A DNA stretch of 15,992 nucleotides from Proteobacteria bacterium ST_bin11 (GTDB lineage Bacteria; Pseudomonadota; Gammaproteobacteria; Methylococcales; Methylomonadaceae). Below the pieces are notes generated by a model. The model ran no database searches. It saw only the letters and a list, made by a program, of their open reading frames with translations, and was not told the DNA's origin. A program made the position numbers and the translations under genes. Below, piece after piece: positions 1 through 7,043 of the stretch. The stretch is from positions 1 through 15,992 of the forward strand of contig MSXO01000069.1 of the NCBI GenBank assembly GCA_002083615.1. Reading direction: 5' to 3'. Position 1 is the stretch's first letter. Every line of letters begins with the position of its first letter.

Positions 1-52
1 GCAGACTTAACGCTAGCAACATTAGTTACCAAATGGCCATACAAAAAGCTGA

Positions 53-1186
53 CTAGAATACTTGCCGACCTTCGGCAATGTTCAACAATTGACTTAACAT
101 GTAAATGTTAGGATTGGGGCCGGAACCAACACGAAAAACCTGGATTAATTCTTTCTCAACTAATTTTTTAAGCATGCTATTGGCAGTCACACGATTTTCA
201 ATGCCCGAGCGGGTAGCAAAATCAGTTGAATTAACAAATGGTTTTCTAAAGAAAGTATCCAGTGCTGGGACAGCAAACTGGGAATGGGTAGCATCAATAA
301 ATTTTGGCTTTAAATCATTATAAAGCGCCAGTATTTCTTGAGCTTTATCTAGATTAGTATCAGCTTGAGTAATAACCGCCTGAGTAAAAAACTCGACCCA
401 GCCTTGCCAGTTGCCGCTTTGAGTGATAGCTAATAGCTGATCGTAATACGTTTCACGGTGCTCTTCTAAATACTCCGATAAATAGAACATGGGACGGGAC
501 AACAGACCGCGCTGAAATAATAAAAGCGGAATTAACATACGTCCAATGCGGCCATTGCCATCTTTAAATGGGTGCAATATTTCGAATTGAGCATGCACTA
601 CAGCAACTTGTAATACAGGGTCTTCCTCTGTATCTGAAAAATAACGCTCCCATGCTTCAAGAGCTTGTGGAAGCTGAAAAGGGTCAGGCGGCACAAAGCG
701 GGCATTCTCGATTGTGCAGCCTGGTCGACCTATCCAGTTTTGATCAACTCTAAATTGCCCTGGTGCTTTATTGGCTCCTCTAACACCTTGCAGAAGTCTC
801 TGATGTATTTCTTTGATGATTGATAGCGATAACGGCCTATCTTCTAAAGATTTTTCAGCAATATACAAAGCATCACGATAGTTAATGACCTCTTCGAGAT
901 CTTCAAAGCGATTAGCAGGGGTTTCAATGCCAGCGTCTTTTTGAATAACTTCCTCTAAGGTAGCTTGTGTTCCTTCTATTCTGGATGACAAAACAGCTTC
1001 ATTAGTGGTAATTGGTGACAATAGAACTGCAGGATTAGGTAGTGAACGCAATAACCCGTCGTAGCGTCCCAGCGCCGCGTTGGCCCGACTGATCAAAGGC
1101 ATTAGTTTTTGCCAGTCAAGATCTGTGATAGGCAATGTGGGCGGTATGGTAGGAAAATTATTCATCAATATTGGGGAAAACTGCAT
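53..1186 (-). CDS. Fic family protein (probable AMP-transferase)
   Basis: Fic enzymes usually transfer AMP from ATP to hydroxyl side chains of target proteins. The full active-site motif HPFKDGNGRIGR is at about residues 205-216, and the flap-like FVPPDP precedes it. An N-terminal SSRIEG at about 67-72 matches the inhibitory-helix motif [S/T]xxxE[G/N], so this is a class II Fic that carries its own inhibitor and needs no separate antitoxin. The C-terminal 70 residues look like a winged helix (SGIENRVTANSMLKKLVEKELI), common in this subgroup and possibly used for autoregulation. The start is uncertain: ATG at 1186 is chosen; GTG at 1213 and ATG at 1165 are possible, and none has a clear ribosome binding site. 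It is divergent from the resolvase gene. Its target is unknown; a cargo or toxin-like role is inference. Confidence 0.88.
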   Translation of the reverse strand: MQFSPILMNNFPTIPPTLPITDLDWQKLMPLISRANAALGRYDGLLRSLPNPAVLLSPITTNEAVLSSRIEGTQATLEEVIQKDAGIETPANRFEDLEEVINYRDALYIAEKSLEDRPLSLSIIKEIHQRLLQGVRGANKAPGQFRVDQNWIGRPGCTIENARFVPPDPFQLPQALEAWERYFSDTEEDPVLQVAVVHAQFEILHPFKDGNGRIGRMLIPLLLFQRGLLSRPMFYLSEYLEEHRETYYDQLLAITQSGNWQGWVEFFTQAVITQADTNLDKAQEILALYNDLKPKFIDATHSQFAVPALDTFFRKPFVNSTDFATRSGIENRVTANSMLKKLVEKELIQVFRVGSGPNPNIYMLSQLLNIAEGRQVF

Positions 1187-1346
1187 TTTATGAATGCCAG
1201 AAAGCTGGCGCACTTAGTCAAGAATTGATGACTAAAGGGCTATCTTAGTTAATTAAACTGAATAAGGCTAAAGACATTTTCAGTTGCCAGCAATAACATC
1301 TTGATAAGGTCTAACCGCCCAATACTCTGGCCTATTTTTCGTCGCA

Positions 1347-1496
1347 GTGTAAATTATTTCCAATAATTAAAAAAAGTATACATTTTTTTACACTTCCAAC
1401 CATGCCCGCAAACCCGCATTCCGCCGTGTAAATAAAAGTCTATTTGAAATTTTATTTACATGTGTTAATCTGTCTCTAAGAGATTAATTTACACAA
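1347..1496. repeat. res-like site: repeated GTGTAAAT half-sites
   Basis: Five copies of GTGTAAAT or its complement, some inexact, lie directly upstream of the resolvase, at about 1347, 1387 (reverse), 1426, 1453 (reverse, ends ACAT) and 1486 (reverse). The best pair is GTGTAAATAAAA (1426-1437) against TTTTATTTACAT (1450-1461), matching 11 of 12. A second inverted pair, TTAATCT/AGATTAA, lies within 1465-1488. Several paired half-sites just upstream of a serine resolvase gene are what a Tn3-type res site looks like. The resolvase promoter must overlap, which suggests autoregulation. Binding by this enzyme is inferred. Confidence 0.5.
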
Positions 1497-1507
1497 AGGT
1501 GGCAGTC

Positions 1508-2065
1508 ATGAAAGGTCAAAACGTCGGATACATCAGAGTTAGCTCAACATCGCAAAACACCGAACGCCAGTTAGCTGACGTGGCACTTGATCGAGTCTTT
1601 ACCGATAAGGCTAGCGGAAAAGATGCCAACCGCCCGGAACTGTCCAACTGCTTGGAACATTTGCGAGAAGGCGACGTGTTACACGTCCATTCCATCGACC
1701 GGCTGGCGCGCAATCTAAAAGACCTGCAAACCATTATTGAAAACCTAACCCGCAAAGGCGTGACCGTTAAATTCTACAAAGAGCATTTGACCTTCGAAGT
1801 GGCCAACGCTTCACCCATGCAAACACTAATGCTGCAAATGCTTGGCGCGTTTGCCGAGTTTGAGCGGACACTGATTAAGGAACGCCAAAGGGAAGGTATC
1901 GAAGCGGCCAAAGCCCAAGGCAAAAAGCTGGGCGCACCAGCTAAGCTGACGGCAGAACAAACCGCCGAAATAAAAGCGCGGGTTGAACAAGGCGACGATA
2001 AAAGCAAACTGGCGAAGGAATACGGCATTAGCCGGCCAACCCTTTACAAGTTGATAGCCGCGTAA
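1508..2065 (+). CDS. Serine site-specific recombinase (resolvase/invertase family)
   Basis: The N-terminal catalytic domain begins VGYIRVSSTSQNTERQL. Arg10 and Ser12 correspond to the arginine and nucleophilic serine of Tn3/gamma-delta resolvases. The long E-helix region (MLQMLGAFAEFERTLIKERQREGI) and the GKKLGAP linker are typical, and the C-terminal helix-turn-helix (KSKLAKEYGISRPTLYKLI) would bind DNA. At 185 residues it is the normal size for small resolvases. ATG at 1508 is chosen because AAAGGTGG lies at good spacing before it; GTG at 1499 would overlap that site. No transposase is adjacent, so it may resolve multimers of an episomal form or be left from a lost transposon. A res-like repeat region lies upstream. 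Confidence 0.9.
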   Translation: MKGQNVGYIRVSSTSQNTERQLADVALDRVFTDKASGKDANRPELSNCLEHLREGDVLHVHSIDRLARNLKDLQTIIENLTRKGVTVKFYKEHLTFEVANASPMQTLMLQMLGAFAEFERTLIKERQREGIEAAKAQGKKLGAPAKLTAEQTAEIKARVEQGDDKSKLAKEYGISRPTLYKLIAA

Positions 2066-2169
2066 GTCTGTCTCCCTAAGTCAAATGTTGGAGCAAGCTG
2101 GGGATGATTTGTTATGCTTTCTTCCGACTGGACGAAGGGCGAGCTGTGCCACCCCTTCGGAAATATCAA

Positions 2170-2550
2170 TAGTGTCTGTCCTCGTATTGTATCCAGTCTC
2201 CCAATAGGCATAAAAAGCCCTTGCCTAAGAAAATGGAGTTCGCTAGTCGGGATCAGGGCAATAAGATTTACACGATTGATGCGATAGAACTGGATGATAA
2301 GACCCCCGCAGCTCAATGGGTTGACTCGACTGTTCAAGCCGATGGGCTTGACCCGACCTCAATCCGCTCTGCGGAGGCTATATCAAATATAGCTCGATCT
2401 GATGAAGTTAACAAACTGCTTTATCCAACCCAGCGAGGCGCATTCAATCCCGACAATTGCTGTCAATTGTTTTGATGTCGGGCTAGAATAAAGGCGTCGA
2501 CGGTAGCAAGGCTAGACATCTTTGCCGGCAACTCCGTTAGTGTCTGTCCT
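2170..2550. repeat. 13-bp direct repeat pair TAGTGTCTGTCCT
   Basis: Exact copies of TAGTGTCTGTCCT are at 2170-2182 and 2538-2550. Related sequences occur at 2065-2077 (AGTCTGTCTCCCT) and 2672-2683 (TTGTCTCTGTCC). The exact pair brackets the doubtful small frame. The function is unknown; the repeats could be ends of a small non-autonomous insertion or protein-binding sites. Confidence 0.4.
2233..2475 (+). CDS. Doubtful small hypothetical protein
   Basis: An 80-residue frame begins MEFASRDQGNKIYTIDAIEL and is acidic and soluble-looking, with no membrane segment or family I recognise. A TTG at 2221 would add four residues. There is no clear ribosome binding site before the ATG; the nearby AAGAAA is weak. 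The frame lies between the two copies of TAGTGTCTGTCCT and ends inside an inverted repeat (CCCGACA at 2449-2455, TGTCGGG at 2476-2482). Its composition looks more protein-like than a random frame, but a chance or decayed frame is equally possible. Confidence 0.25.
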   Translation: MEFASRDQGNKIYTIDAIELDDKTPAAQWVDSTVQADGLDPTSIRSAEAISNIARSDEVNKLLYPTQRGAFNPDNCCQLF

Positions 2551-2910
2551 GGTAAACGGGGCCGTTGGCAAAATCAAACATTATGGGCCGATGCTGCTGT
2601 CGTTTTGCACGTTGAGAACACCGTAAAGGCAGTGTTCGCAGTTGGATAAGGCCCACCCTTCAAGATACCTATTGTCTCTGTCCCCAATATCCCGGTCCAA
2701 GTTCGCCGGTGTTCGTCATAACCGAAGGCTTTCTGGAATATTGAAGCCCGATGTTAACGTCAAAAAATAGACCTGCCGTGGGTGGCAAAAAAACTACGCA
2801 AGGACTGTTATCACTGAATCCTTTCCCCGCTCCCCTTATTGCTCACGCCATGTCGGCGGCCCTTCGCATACCTGATTTTGAGCCGCAACTCTTGCGACTG
2901 CTTTCTGTAA

Positions 2911-2937
2911 AAAATGCGGCCAAAACATCCGCATTTT
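2911..2937. terminator. Bidirectional terminator-like hairpin
   Basis: AAAATGCGG and CCGCATTTT form a perfect 9-bp stem with a 9-base loop. Read on the minus strand, the GC core is followed by six T residues, fitting an intrinsic terminator about 75 bp past the end of the small basic gene (3011-3391). Read on the plus strand, the tail is TTTTGTTAATTTT, so it may also work in that direction. Confidence 0.5.
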
Positions 2938-2946
2938 GTTAATTTT

Positions 2947-2987
2947 ATGTTTACTTTTTTTGGATTGTTAATAGAAAAAGTAAACAT
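2947..2987. repeat. Perfect 13-bp inverted repeat, AT-rich
   Basis: ATGTTTACTTTTT (2947-2959) and AAAAAGTAAACAT (2975-2987) are exact reverse complements around a 15-bp spacer. The low GC content and lack of a GC core argue against a terminator. A protein-binding site is more likely. A shorter palindrome, GGTGTTTTAAACACC, follows at 3005-3019. Confidence 0.45.
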
Positions 2988-3010
2988 GTCGAATGTACTG
3001 CGCAGGTGTT

Positions 3011-3391
3011 TTAAACACCCATCGCCGCCCGCACATGTACGCAACGTTTAGTCGGTAAGAGCACCACGGAAAAACGCGATATAAAATATTTAACCTTGAT
3101 GGGTTCAGCTTGGCGCGGCTTCCAATAAAATTCAAATGTCTTTCGATGTTGGCCGTATAAATGGCCGTTTTTTCGATAATCCTCACTAGCAGCGCTAGCC
3201 ATTTTAGGGAGCCACCAAAAACAAGCCTGGTTTCTTGGTTTGCCTGTTCGATGGTCGGGTTCGGAATCGTTCCATTCTTGCCGAATCTCGCGCTTAATGC
3301 CTTGGGTTTTGCGTTTTCGCCGGATTCGGCCTTCAGGTGAAAGGCTTCGACCGGGCATTTTGTTTGCGGTTTCGGGTTTTTTCGTCGTCAT
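3011..3391 (-). CDS. Small basic protein of unknown function
   Basis: This 126-residue frame begins with ATG at 3391, preceded on the minus strand by AGGA at a workable spacing of about nine bases. The first 45 residues are very rich in Lys and Arg (for example RIRRKRKTQGIKREIRQEW), which suggests nucleic-acid binding. The rest holds aromatic stretches (ACFWWLPKM, KTFEFYWKP) and I recognise no family. It lies downstream of the helicase-like gene on the same strand, separated by the repeat cluster at 3421-3710, and has a terminator-like hairpin after it. A copy of the repeat motif sits just upstream of its start, so it could be an element regulator or origin-binding protein, which is inference. 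The C-terminal 40 residues are less convincing; a frameshifted shorter gene is possible. Confidence 0.45.
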   Translation of the reverse strand: MTTKKPETANKMPGRSLSPEGRIRRKRKTQGIKREIRQEWNDSEPDHRTGKPRNQACFWWLPKMASAASEDYRKNGHLYGQHRKTFEFYWKPRQAEPIKVKYFISRFSVVLLPTKRCVHVRAAMGV

Positions 3392-3420
3392 AAAAAATTG
3401 TCCTAAAAAAATATTTCATC

Positions 3421-3710
3421 TATACCCCTACGCAAAAATCCGGGGAATTAGGGGAGATACCCATCAAACCCAGGCAGCGTAAGCCTTGCAAGCTCCACGA
3501 CCTGCTCTAAAATCCGGGGGATCTCCCCTAATTTTTCCGGGGAGAAGGGGCTTTTTACCTAAAACAGCTTGAATTGCCGTCTGACCATTAAAAAATCGGC
3601 TGTTTACTGCTCCCCTAATTTTCGGGGAATCTCCCCTGATTTTTTTCAACTCGGGGAGCATGAAACCCAGAGCTGACAAGGCTTATAGACTTATCTCCCC
3701 TAGATCCCAT
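3421..3710. repeat. Iteron-like repeat cluster; candidate origin or operator
   Basis: Copies of a motif close to ATCTCCCCTAATTTT, often followed by CCGGGG or CGGGG, occur at 3445-3457 (minus), 3521-3536, 3609-3622 (GCTCCCCTAATTTT), 3629-3646 (CTCCCCTGATTTTTTT) and 3693-3705 (ATCTCCCCTAGAT). CTCGGGGAGC at 3651-3659 gives a partial inverted copy. The cluster lies in the 392-bp gap after the helicase-like gene, where no frame is convincing. Repeats of this kind beside primase and helicase genes suggest a replication origin. Because a related copy stands in the AlpA leader, an operator is also possible. Confidence 0.5.
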
Positions 3711-3783
3711 AGCACTACATACCCCCTTATATATTTTTGGTTTGAACGAGTGCGGTTTTGCTTTGCGGCGGATTTGTCCACGA

Positions 3784-5778
3784 TCAACCGCCGGATTCAA
3801 TTAGCTCAGCATCAAATACCAACACGCGAACCGAGCGCCCAGCCACCAACCGCTTGACCGTTGGCTTAGGTTTTCCGCTTTTGCTGTCGGGCTCAGTTTT
3901 CAGCAATAGGCCACGCTCGACTATTCGCCGCCATAACGTACCCGGCGACATTAAGAACGCATCCCCTTGACGCTTTGCAAATTCATTGACGGTTTTAAAT
4001 GCGCTGTTTGGCTCCAGCCACACTTGAGGGAGTGCGCCGTCGTTTGGAGGCGAATACCAACCGATGCAATCACCCATCAGCTTGTATTGCTTATCGCCCA
4101 CCAAATCCGCGCCCGCTTCCCGCCAGCCCCATGAAAAAGGCCGTGACTGTGGCGGCCCTTGGTCGATCCGGCCGGCAATGTGCGCATTCCCGGAACTGAA
4201 ACAAGCCCGCAGCAATTGTAAAAACCGCTCAACCTCATCTTGTTCGGATTGATACGCGGCCTGCTCGCTAAAGGCTCGCTGTAAATGGCGCTCAGCTTCG
4301 ATCAATAGCTCGTTAGATTTTTCGCCATCAATAGCGCCGATTTCTTCCAAAAACATCAAAAACGGCTCAAGCCCGGCTACCAAATTGGCGTAAGTTTCCG
4401 AGGCACGGGGATGAGACAAGGCTATTCCATCCCGAACAGCACCATTTCTAAGCTGTTCAACAATGATGGGTAAATCCTTTTTGTGTTGATCCATACGCGG
4501 GGCCAGCCATTGCAGATAGGCCGACATAAGACCGGACAACGCGCTGGAGTTCGCCGTATATTGAAGTTTTGAAAGTGTCGCGTTATGCACATCATCCCTG
4601 CTTAATTCCACCACCAGCAACCGCCCCAACAATGACTGGCCGCGCGGCAAATCTTCCGCCGTTATCAACATCAGTGAACGATTAAACGGCGCGGCTTGCG
4701 CCTGCATGTTGGCCGTTCTGCGGCCCCGGCCTGCTTGGTTGCCGGTGTTCCTGATTAACCGCTCGGCCATGCTGTGCTGTTTGTCGGCTTCGTTTCTATT
4801 GACTGATGGCTTAAAGTCGTCGACCGTGTAAATAGCGTCTTTGGCTTGGTGGCTTTTAGCCTCCGCATCGTTGGCGCTGTCTGTCCAGTTGGCCGGAAAA
4901 CTACGGGCGGTAAAGTTACCGAAGAAAGACTGAGCAATCGCGGCAATTGCAGACTTACGGGATCCGGTTAAACCATGCAGCCAGATAGCAAAATCGATGC
5001 AATGCGCCTCACCCAAAGGCGCACGGGCAACCGCAGCCAATAAAACCACGCCGATGTGCGGCCTATGTGGACAAACCTCCAGCAAAAGCAGTGCATCAAT
5101 TGCGGCTTGTTTAAGCGCATCTTTGGACAGTGGCGCGGGCAGGCTATAGCGGCTCATGTTGCCGGGGCCTAGGTCAATCTGAACATCATCAACCAAGCCA
5201 ACGGCAGCAATCGCCCCCGATCCGGTTAAATACCGCCATTCATCATTAATTTTTTTCCAGCCTGTAAAGCGGTAGACGGTGCGGCGCGGTATATCGCCCT
5301 CAAGCCTTGAGTACAATTGAATGCAGGCTCTTAAATTGTCTTTTTTGGCGGCTCCGGGATAAATAAAGGGCAGTGTTCCCCAATATTCATTGGCCCAATT
5401 ACCTTGGGTGGCATAGAAAGACTTAGCCGGAATATCCACCAGCGGCAGCGCCACACCATCGGCCCGGCGGCCCTCTAGTCTTAAAAAACTGGTATCGGTC
5501 AAACCGTCATCGGCTATGACTTCCTCAACCACGCGGCAACTAAAATCGCAAAGCGGGAAAGAGTTTTCAGCCCGGTCGCTCGATCCTTCAATCCGCATCA
5601 TTTTGAATTGCACAAAAGCGCCGTTTTCAATGCCGTATTCACCAAACCTTTGCGCTTTTTTCGATCCGCTACCCGTGCCACCGCCGCCGCTCCCGGTTGG
5701 CTTGGTTTGGGTGGCTTTGGGGATTTTGGCACCCTTGACGACTTCCAGGATAGGCGGCTTACTCGAATCATTCGACAT
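3784..5778 (-). CDS. P-loop ATPase, probable replicative helicase of the element
   Basis: This 664-residue protein resembles the large DUF927/D5-like ATPases that follow TOPRIM primases in integrated elements. After a Gly/Ser-rich linker (about 26-40) and a roughly 220-residue N-terminal domain comes an ATPase core. Walker A is HGLTGSRKSAIAAI (GLTGSRKS at about 269-276; Arg replaces the usual Gly before Lys-Ser). Walker B is AIYTVDDF (about 315-322). A sensor-1-like LMLITAED follows at about 369-376, and RGRRTANM is a possible arginine finger. The C-terminal part resembles a winged helix. ATG at 5778 is preferred to GTG at 5787. The start lies inside the 3' end of the primase gene (stop at 5768), which implies translational coupling. 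Probable role: unwinding element DNA for replication. The helicase activity is inferred from context. Confidence 0.75.
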   Translation of the reverse strand: MSNDSSKPPILEVVKGAKIPKATQTKPTGSGGGGTGSGSKKAQRFGEYGIENGAFVQFKMMRIEGSSDRAENSFPLCDFSCRVVEEVIADDGLTDTSFLRLEGRRADGVALPLVDIPAKSFYATQGNWANEYWGTLPFIYPGAAKKDNLRACIQLYSRLEGDIPRRTVYRFTGWKKINDEWRYLTGSGAIAAVGLVDDVQIDLGPGNMSRYSLPAPLSKDALKQAAIDALLLLEVCPHRPHIGVVLLAAVARAPLGEAHCIDFAIWLHGLTGSRKSAIAAIAQSFFGNFTARSFPANWTDSANDAEAKSHQAKDAIYTVDDFKPSVNRNEADKQHSMAERLIRNTGNQAGRGRRTANMQAQAAPFNRSLMLITAEDLPRGQSLLGRLLVVELSRDDVHNATLSKLQYTANSSALSGLMSAYLQWLAPRMDQHKKDLPIIVEQLRNGAVRDGIALSHPRASETYANLVAGLEPFLMFLEEIGAIDGEKSNELLIEAERHLQRAFSEQAAYQSEQDEVERFLQLLRACFSSGNAHIAGRIDQGPPQSRPFSWGWREAGADLVGDKQYKLMGDCIGWYSPPNDGALPQVWLEPNSAFKTVNEFAKRQGDAFLMSPGTLWRRIVERGLLLKTEPDSKSGKPKPTVKRLVAGRSVRVLVFDAELIESGG

Positions 5779-6715
5779 GGCCGCCACCGTTCAGAAATAA
5801 CTGATAGTCGTTAAAATCGCCATGTATCGGCGGCACGGCAACACTACCACCCACAGCGGCGGCGGCTTCGGTGGCTTTGGTTAGACCAGGATTACCGGCG
5901 GTTTTCGTATCGTTGTCGGCGGCGAATACGATATTTGCACTCGGTAAACGTTCACGCACAACCCGCCCAACAGCGAGCAGATTGCCCGCTGTAAAAGCCA
6001 TGTATACTCGGTGGCCGCTTTGCTCATGTAAGGTGGCAGCCGTAGCGAATCCTTCTGCGATTAATATTGTTTCACCAGGATGGTTATTACGTTGACCCAC
6101 CCACCAGAACAGCCCGGCCAAGCCGCCAGCCGGTAAAAAATCCTTATCACGTGAGAGTATTGGATGTTTTGCCTGAAAGATGGCCTGTAAACTGCGAAGG
6201 GCTCCAGATGGATCGAACAGCGGCAATAGCAAGGCGTTTTCAATGGTCAATGTGGCGCGGTTGCCGCCCTTGTCTTGTATCACCCGCCGCCACCTTCCCA
6301 CCCGTGCGCCGTGTGGCTTGATTTGTTTACGTACTAGATAAGGGTGGTTTTCCGGGGCTGACTTGGCCCCTTGCCAGATGGATAAGGCGCGTTTGGCGGC
6401 CTGGTCTTGTTTCGCTAAGGCTTCAGCTTGCCGTTTGCGCCGTTCGCGTTCTATCCGGGCGCGCTCCCGCTTGTCTAGCGGCTTGGCTTTGGTGTCGCCG
6501 TCCAGAAAGAAAGACCGACGTTCGCCGGTTTTCCAGTTCTGACAATAGCTGCCTTTACCATCAGCAAAAATCTTGACACGGCCCGCACCATTACCCCGCT
6601 TGCCGTCCTCTAAATCAACGACATGGAATCTATCGTATTCAAAAGATTTTGGCAGGGATAAGCCCAACTCAAGCAATGCCGCGCGGGCGGCATCCTCGAT
6701 ATGCAAAAACGCCAT
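5768..6715 (-). CDS. TOPRIM-domain primase-like protein
   Basis: This 315-residue protein has a C-terminal TOPRIM fold: ILIAEGFATAATLHE supplies the catalytic glutamate (E221), and IVFAADNDTKTAGNPG supplies the metal-binding DxD (D267, D269), followed by GDFNDY. A highly charged coiled-coil-like stretch lies at about 80-110 (KRERARIERERRKRQ). The N-terminal domain (WKTGERRSFF) resembles the DUF7146-type region of phage and island primases. No zinc-finger cysteine cluster is seen, so it is not a DnaG-type protein with all its domains. ATG at 6715 overlaps the previous gene's stop as TAATG, and its own end overlaps the helicase-like gene. Likely role: primer synthesis for element replication, together with the downstream ATPase. 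Confidence 0.82.
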   Translation of the reverse strand: MAFLHIEDAARAALLELGLSLPKSFEYDRFHVVDLEDGKRGNGAGRVKIFADGKGSYCQNWKTGERRSFFLDGDTKAKPLDKRERARIERERRKRQAEALAKQDQAAKRALSIWQGAKSAPENHPYLVRKQIKPHGARVGRWRRVIQDKGGNRATLTIENALLLPLFDPSGALRSLQAIFQAKHPILSRDKDFLPAGGLAGLFWWVGQRNNHPGETILIAEGFATAATLHEQSGHRVYMAFTAGNLLAVGRVVRERLPSANIVFAADNDTKTAGNPGLTKATEAAAAVGGSVAVPPIHGDFNDYQLFLNGGGHVE

Positions 6716-6960
6716 TACTGGCCGCCTTGGTTTTGCGCCTCAAGCCAAGCAAAATATTTATCCTCCCGAATCAAAACCCGGCGGCCATTGCGAAGAATAG
6801 CCCCGGATTTTTTTAGGCCGTTGGTATTCTCATAAAAAATTTGGTGTCGCAGAGTCCCCAGCGGGAAGGCGGGGTGTTTGGCCGTAAATTGCTGGACAGT
6901 GAAATAGTTCGGCGCAACTTGCGCGGCAGGCTGGCTTTGTTCGGTAGCTTGTTGGTTCAT
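6715..6960 (-). CDS. AlpA/excisionase-like DNA-binding protein
   Basis: This 81-residue protein has a glutamine-rich start, then YFTVQQFTAKHPAFPLGTLRHQIFYENTNGL, a MerR/excisionase-like helix-turn-helix, then RRVLIREDKYFAWLEAQ, the conserved wing and last helix of this small family. Such proteins act as excisionases that steer the integrase, or as activators or repressors of element genes. AAAGGG lies about six bases before the ATG. It heads the alpA-primase-ATPase cluster; its stop overlaps the primase start (TAATG). Its leader has three GTGTGCA-type repeats and two hairpins, so it may regulate its own operon. Whether it mainly excises or regulates cannot be told from sequence. Confidence 0.75.
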   Translation of the reverse strand: MNQQATEQSQPAAQVAPNYFTVQQFTAKHPAFPLGTLRHQIFYENTNGLKKSGAILRNGRRVLIREDKYFAWLEAQNQGGQ

Positions 6961-6971
6961 GGTTTCCCTTT

Positions 6972-7015
6972 GATTCTAAGATTTTCGAGAATCGCCGGGG
7001 TTTGTTACCCCCGGC
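6972..7015 (-). promoter_or_regulatory. Two stem-loops in the alpA leader
   Basis: GCCGGGG (6994-7000) pairs with CCCCGGC (7009-7015), and immediately next to it GATTCT (6972-6977) pairs with AGAATC (6988-6993). Neither is followed by a T run in the direction of transcription, so they are not ordinary terminators. They end just before the AAAGGG ribosome binding site of the AlpA-like gene and could affect translation or message stability. Confidence 0.4.
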
Positions 7016-7027
7016 TTAGGGGAAATT
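7009..7027 (-). repeat. Extra copy of the TCCCCTAA motif in the alpA leader
   Basis: Read on the minus strand, AATTTCCCCTAAGCCGGGG matches the cluster at 3421-3710 in its TCCCCTAA core and the trailing CCGGGG. It is about 60 bp upstream of the AlpA-like start. This suggests that one protein acts both at the candidate origin and at the promoter of the replication operon. Confidence 0.45.
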
Positions 7028-7043
7028 AAGAACTAAGCACCCT

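Larger units (their letters stand above)
2066..3010. other. Gene-poor stretch between resolvase and basic ORF
   Basis: Nothing recognisable is encoded here apart from one doubtful 80-residue frame (2233-2475). The stretch holds two exact 13-bp direct repeats (TAGTGTCTGTCCT) with weaker relatives, a bidirectional terminator-like hairpin (2911-2937) and a perfect 13-bp inverted repeat (2947-2987). It may be decayed or regulatory DNA. No transposase fragment was recognised in any frame. Confidence 0.6.

Noticed and set aside
53..2065. Fic with a partner antitoxin as a two-gene toxin-antitoxin pair
   Set aside because: The inhibitory motif is inside the Fic protein and no small adjacent antitoxin frame is present; the divergent neighbour is a resolvase.
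1499..2065. Tn3-family transposon around the resolvase
   Set aside because: No transposase frame or 38-bp-type terminal inverted repeats are seen in the window.
2751..2942. Plus-strand 63-residue frame after the gene-poor stretch
   Set aside because: It has no ribosome binding site, its composition is not protein-like, and it runs into the terminator-like hairpin.
3421..3710. CRISPR array
   Set aside because: The repeats are short, variable, irregularly spaced and in both orientations; there are no cas genes.
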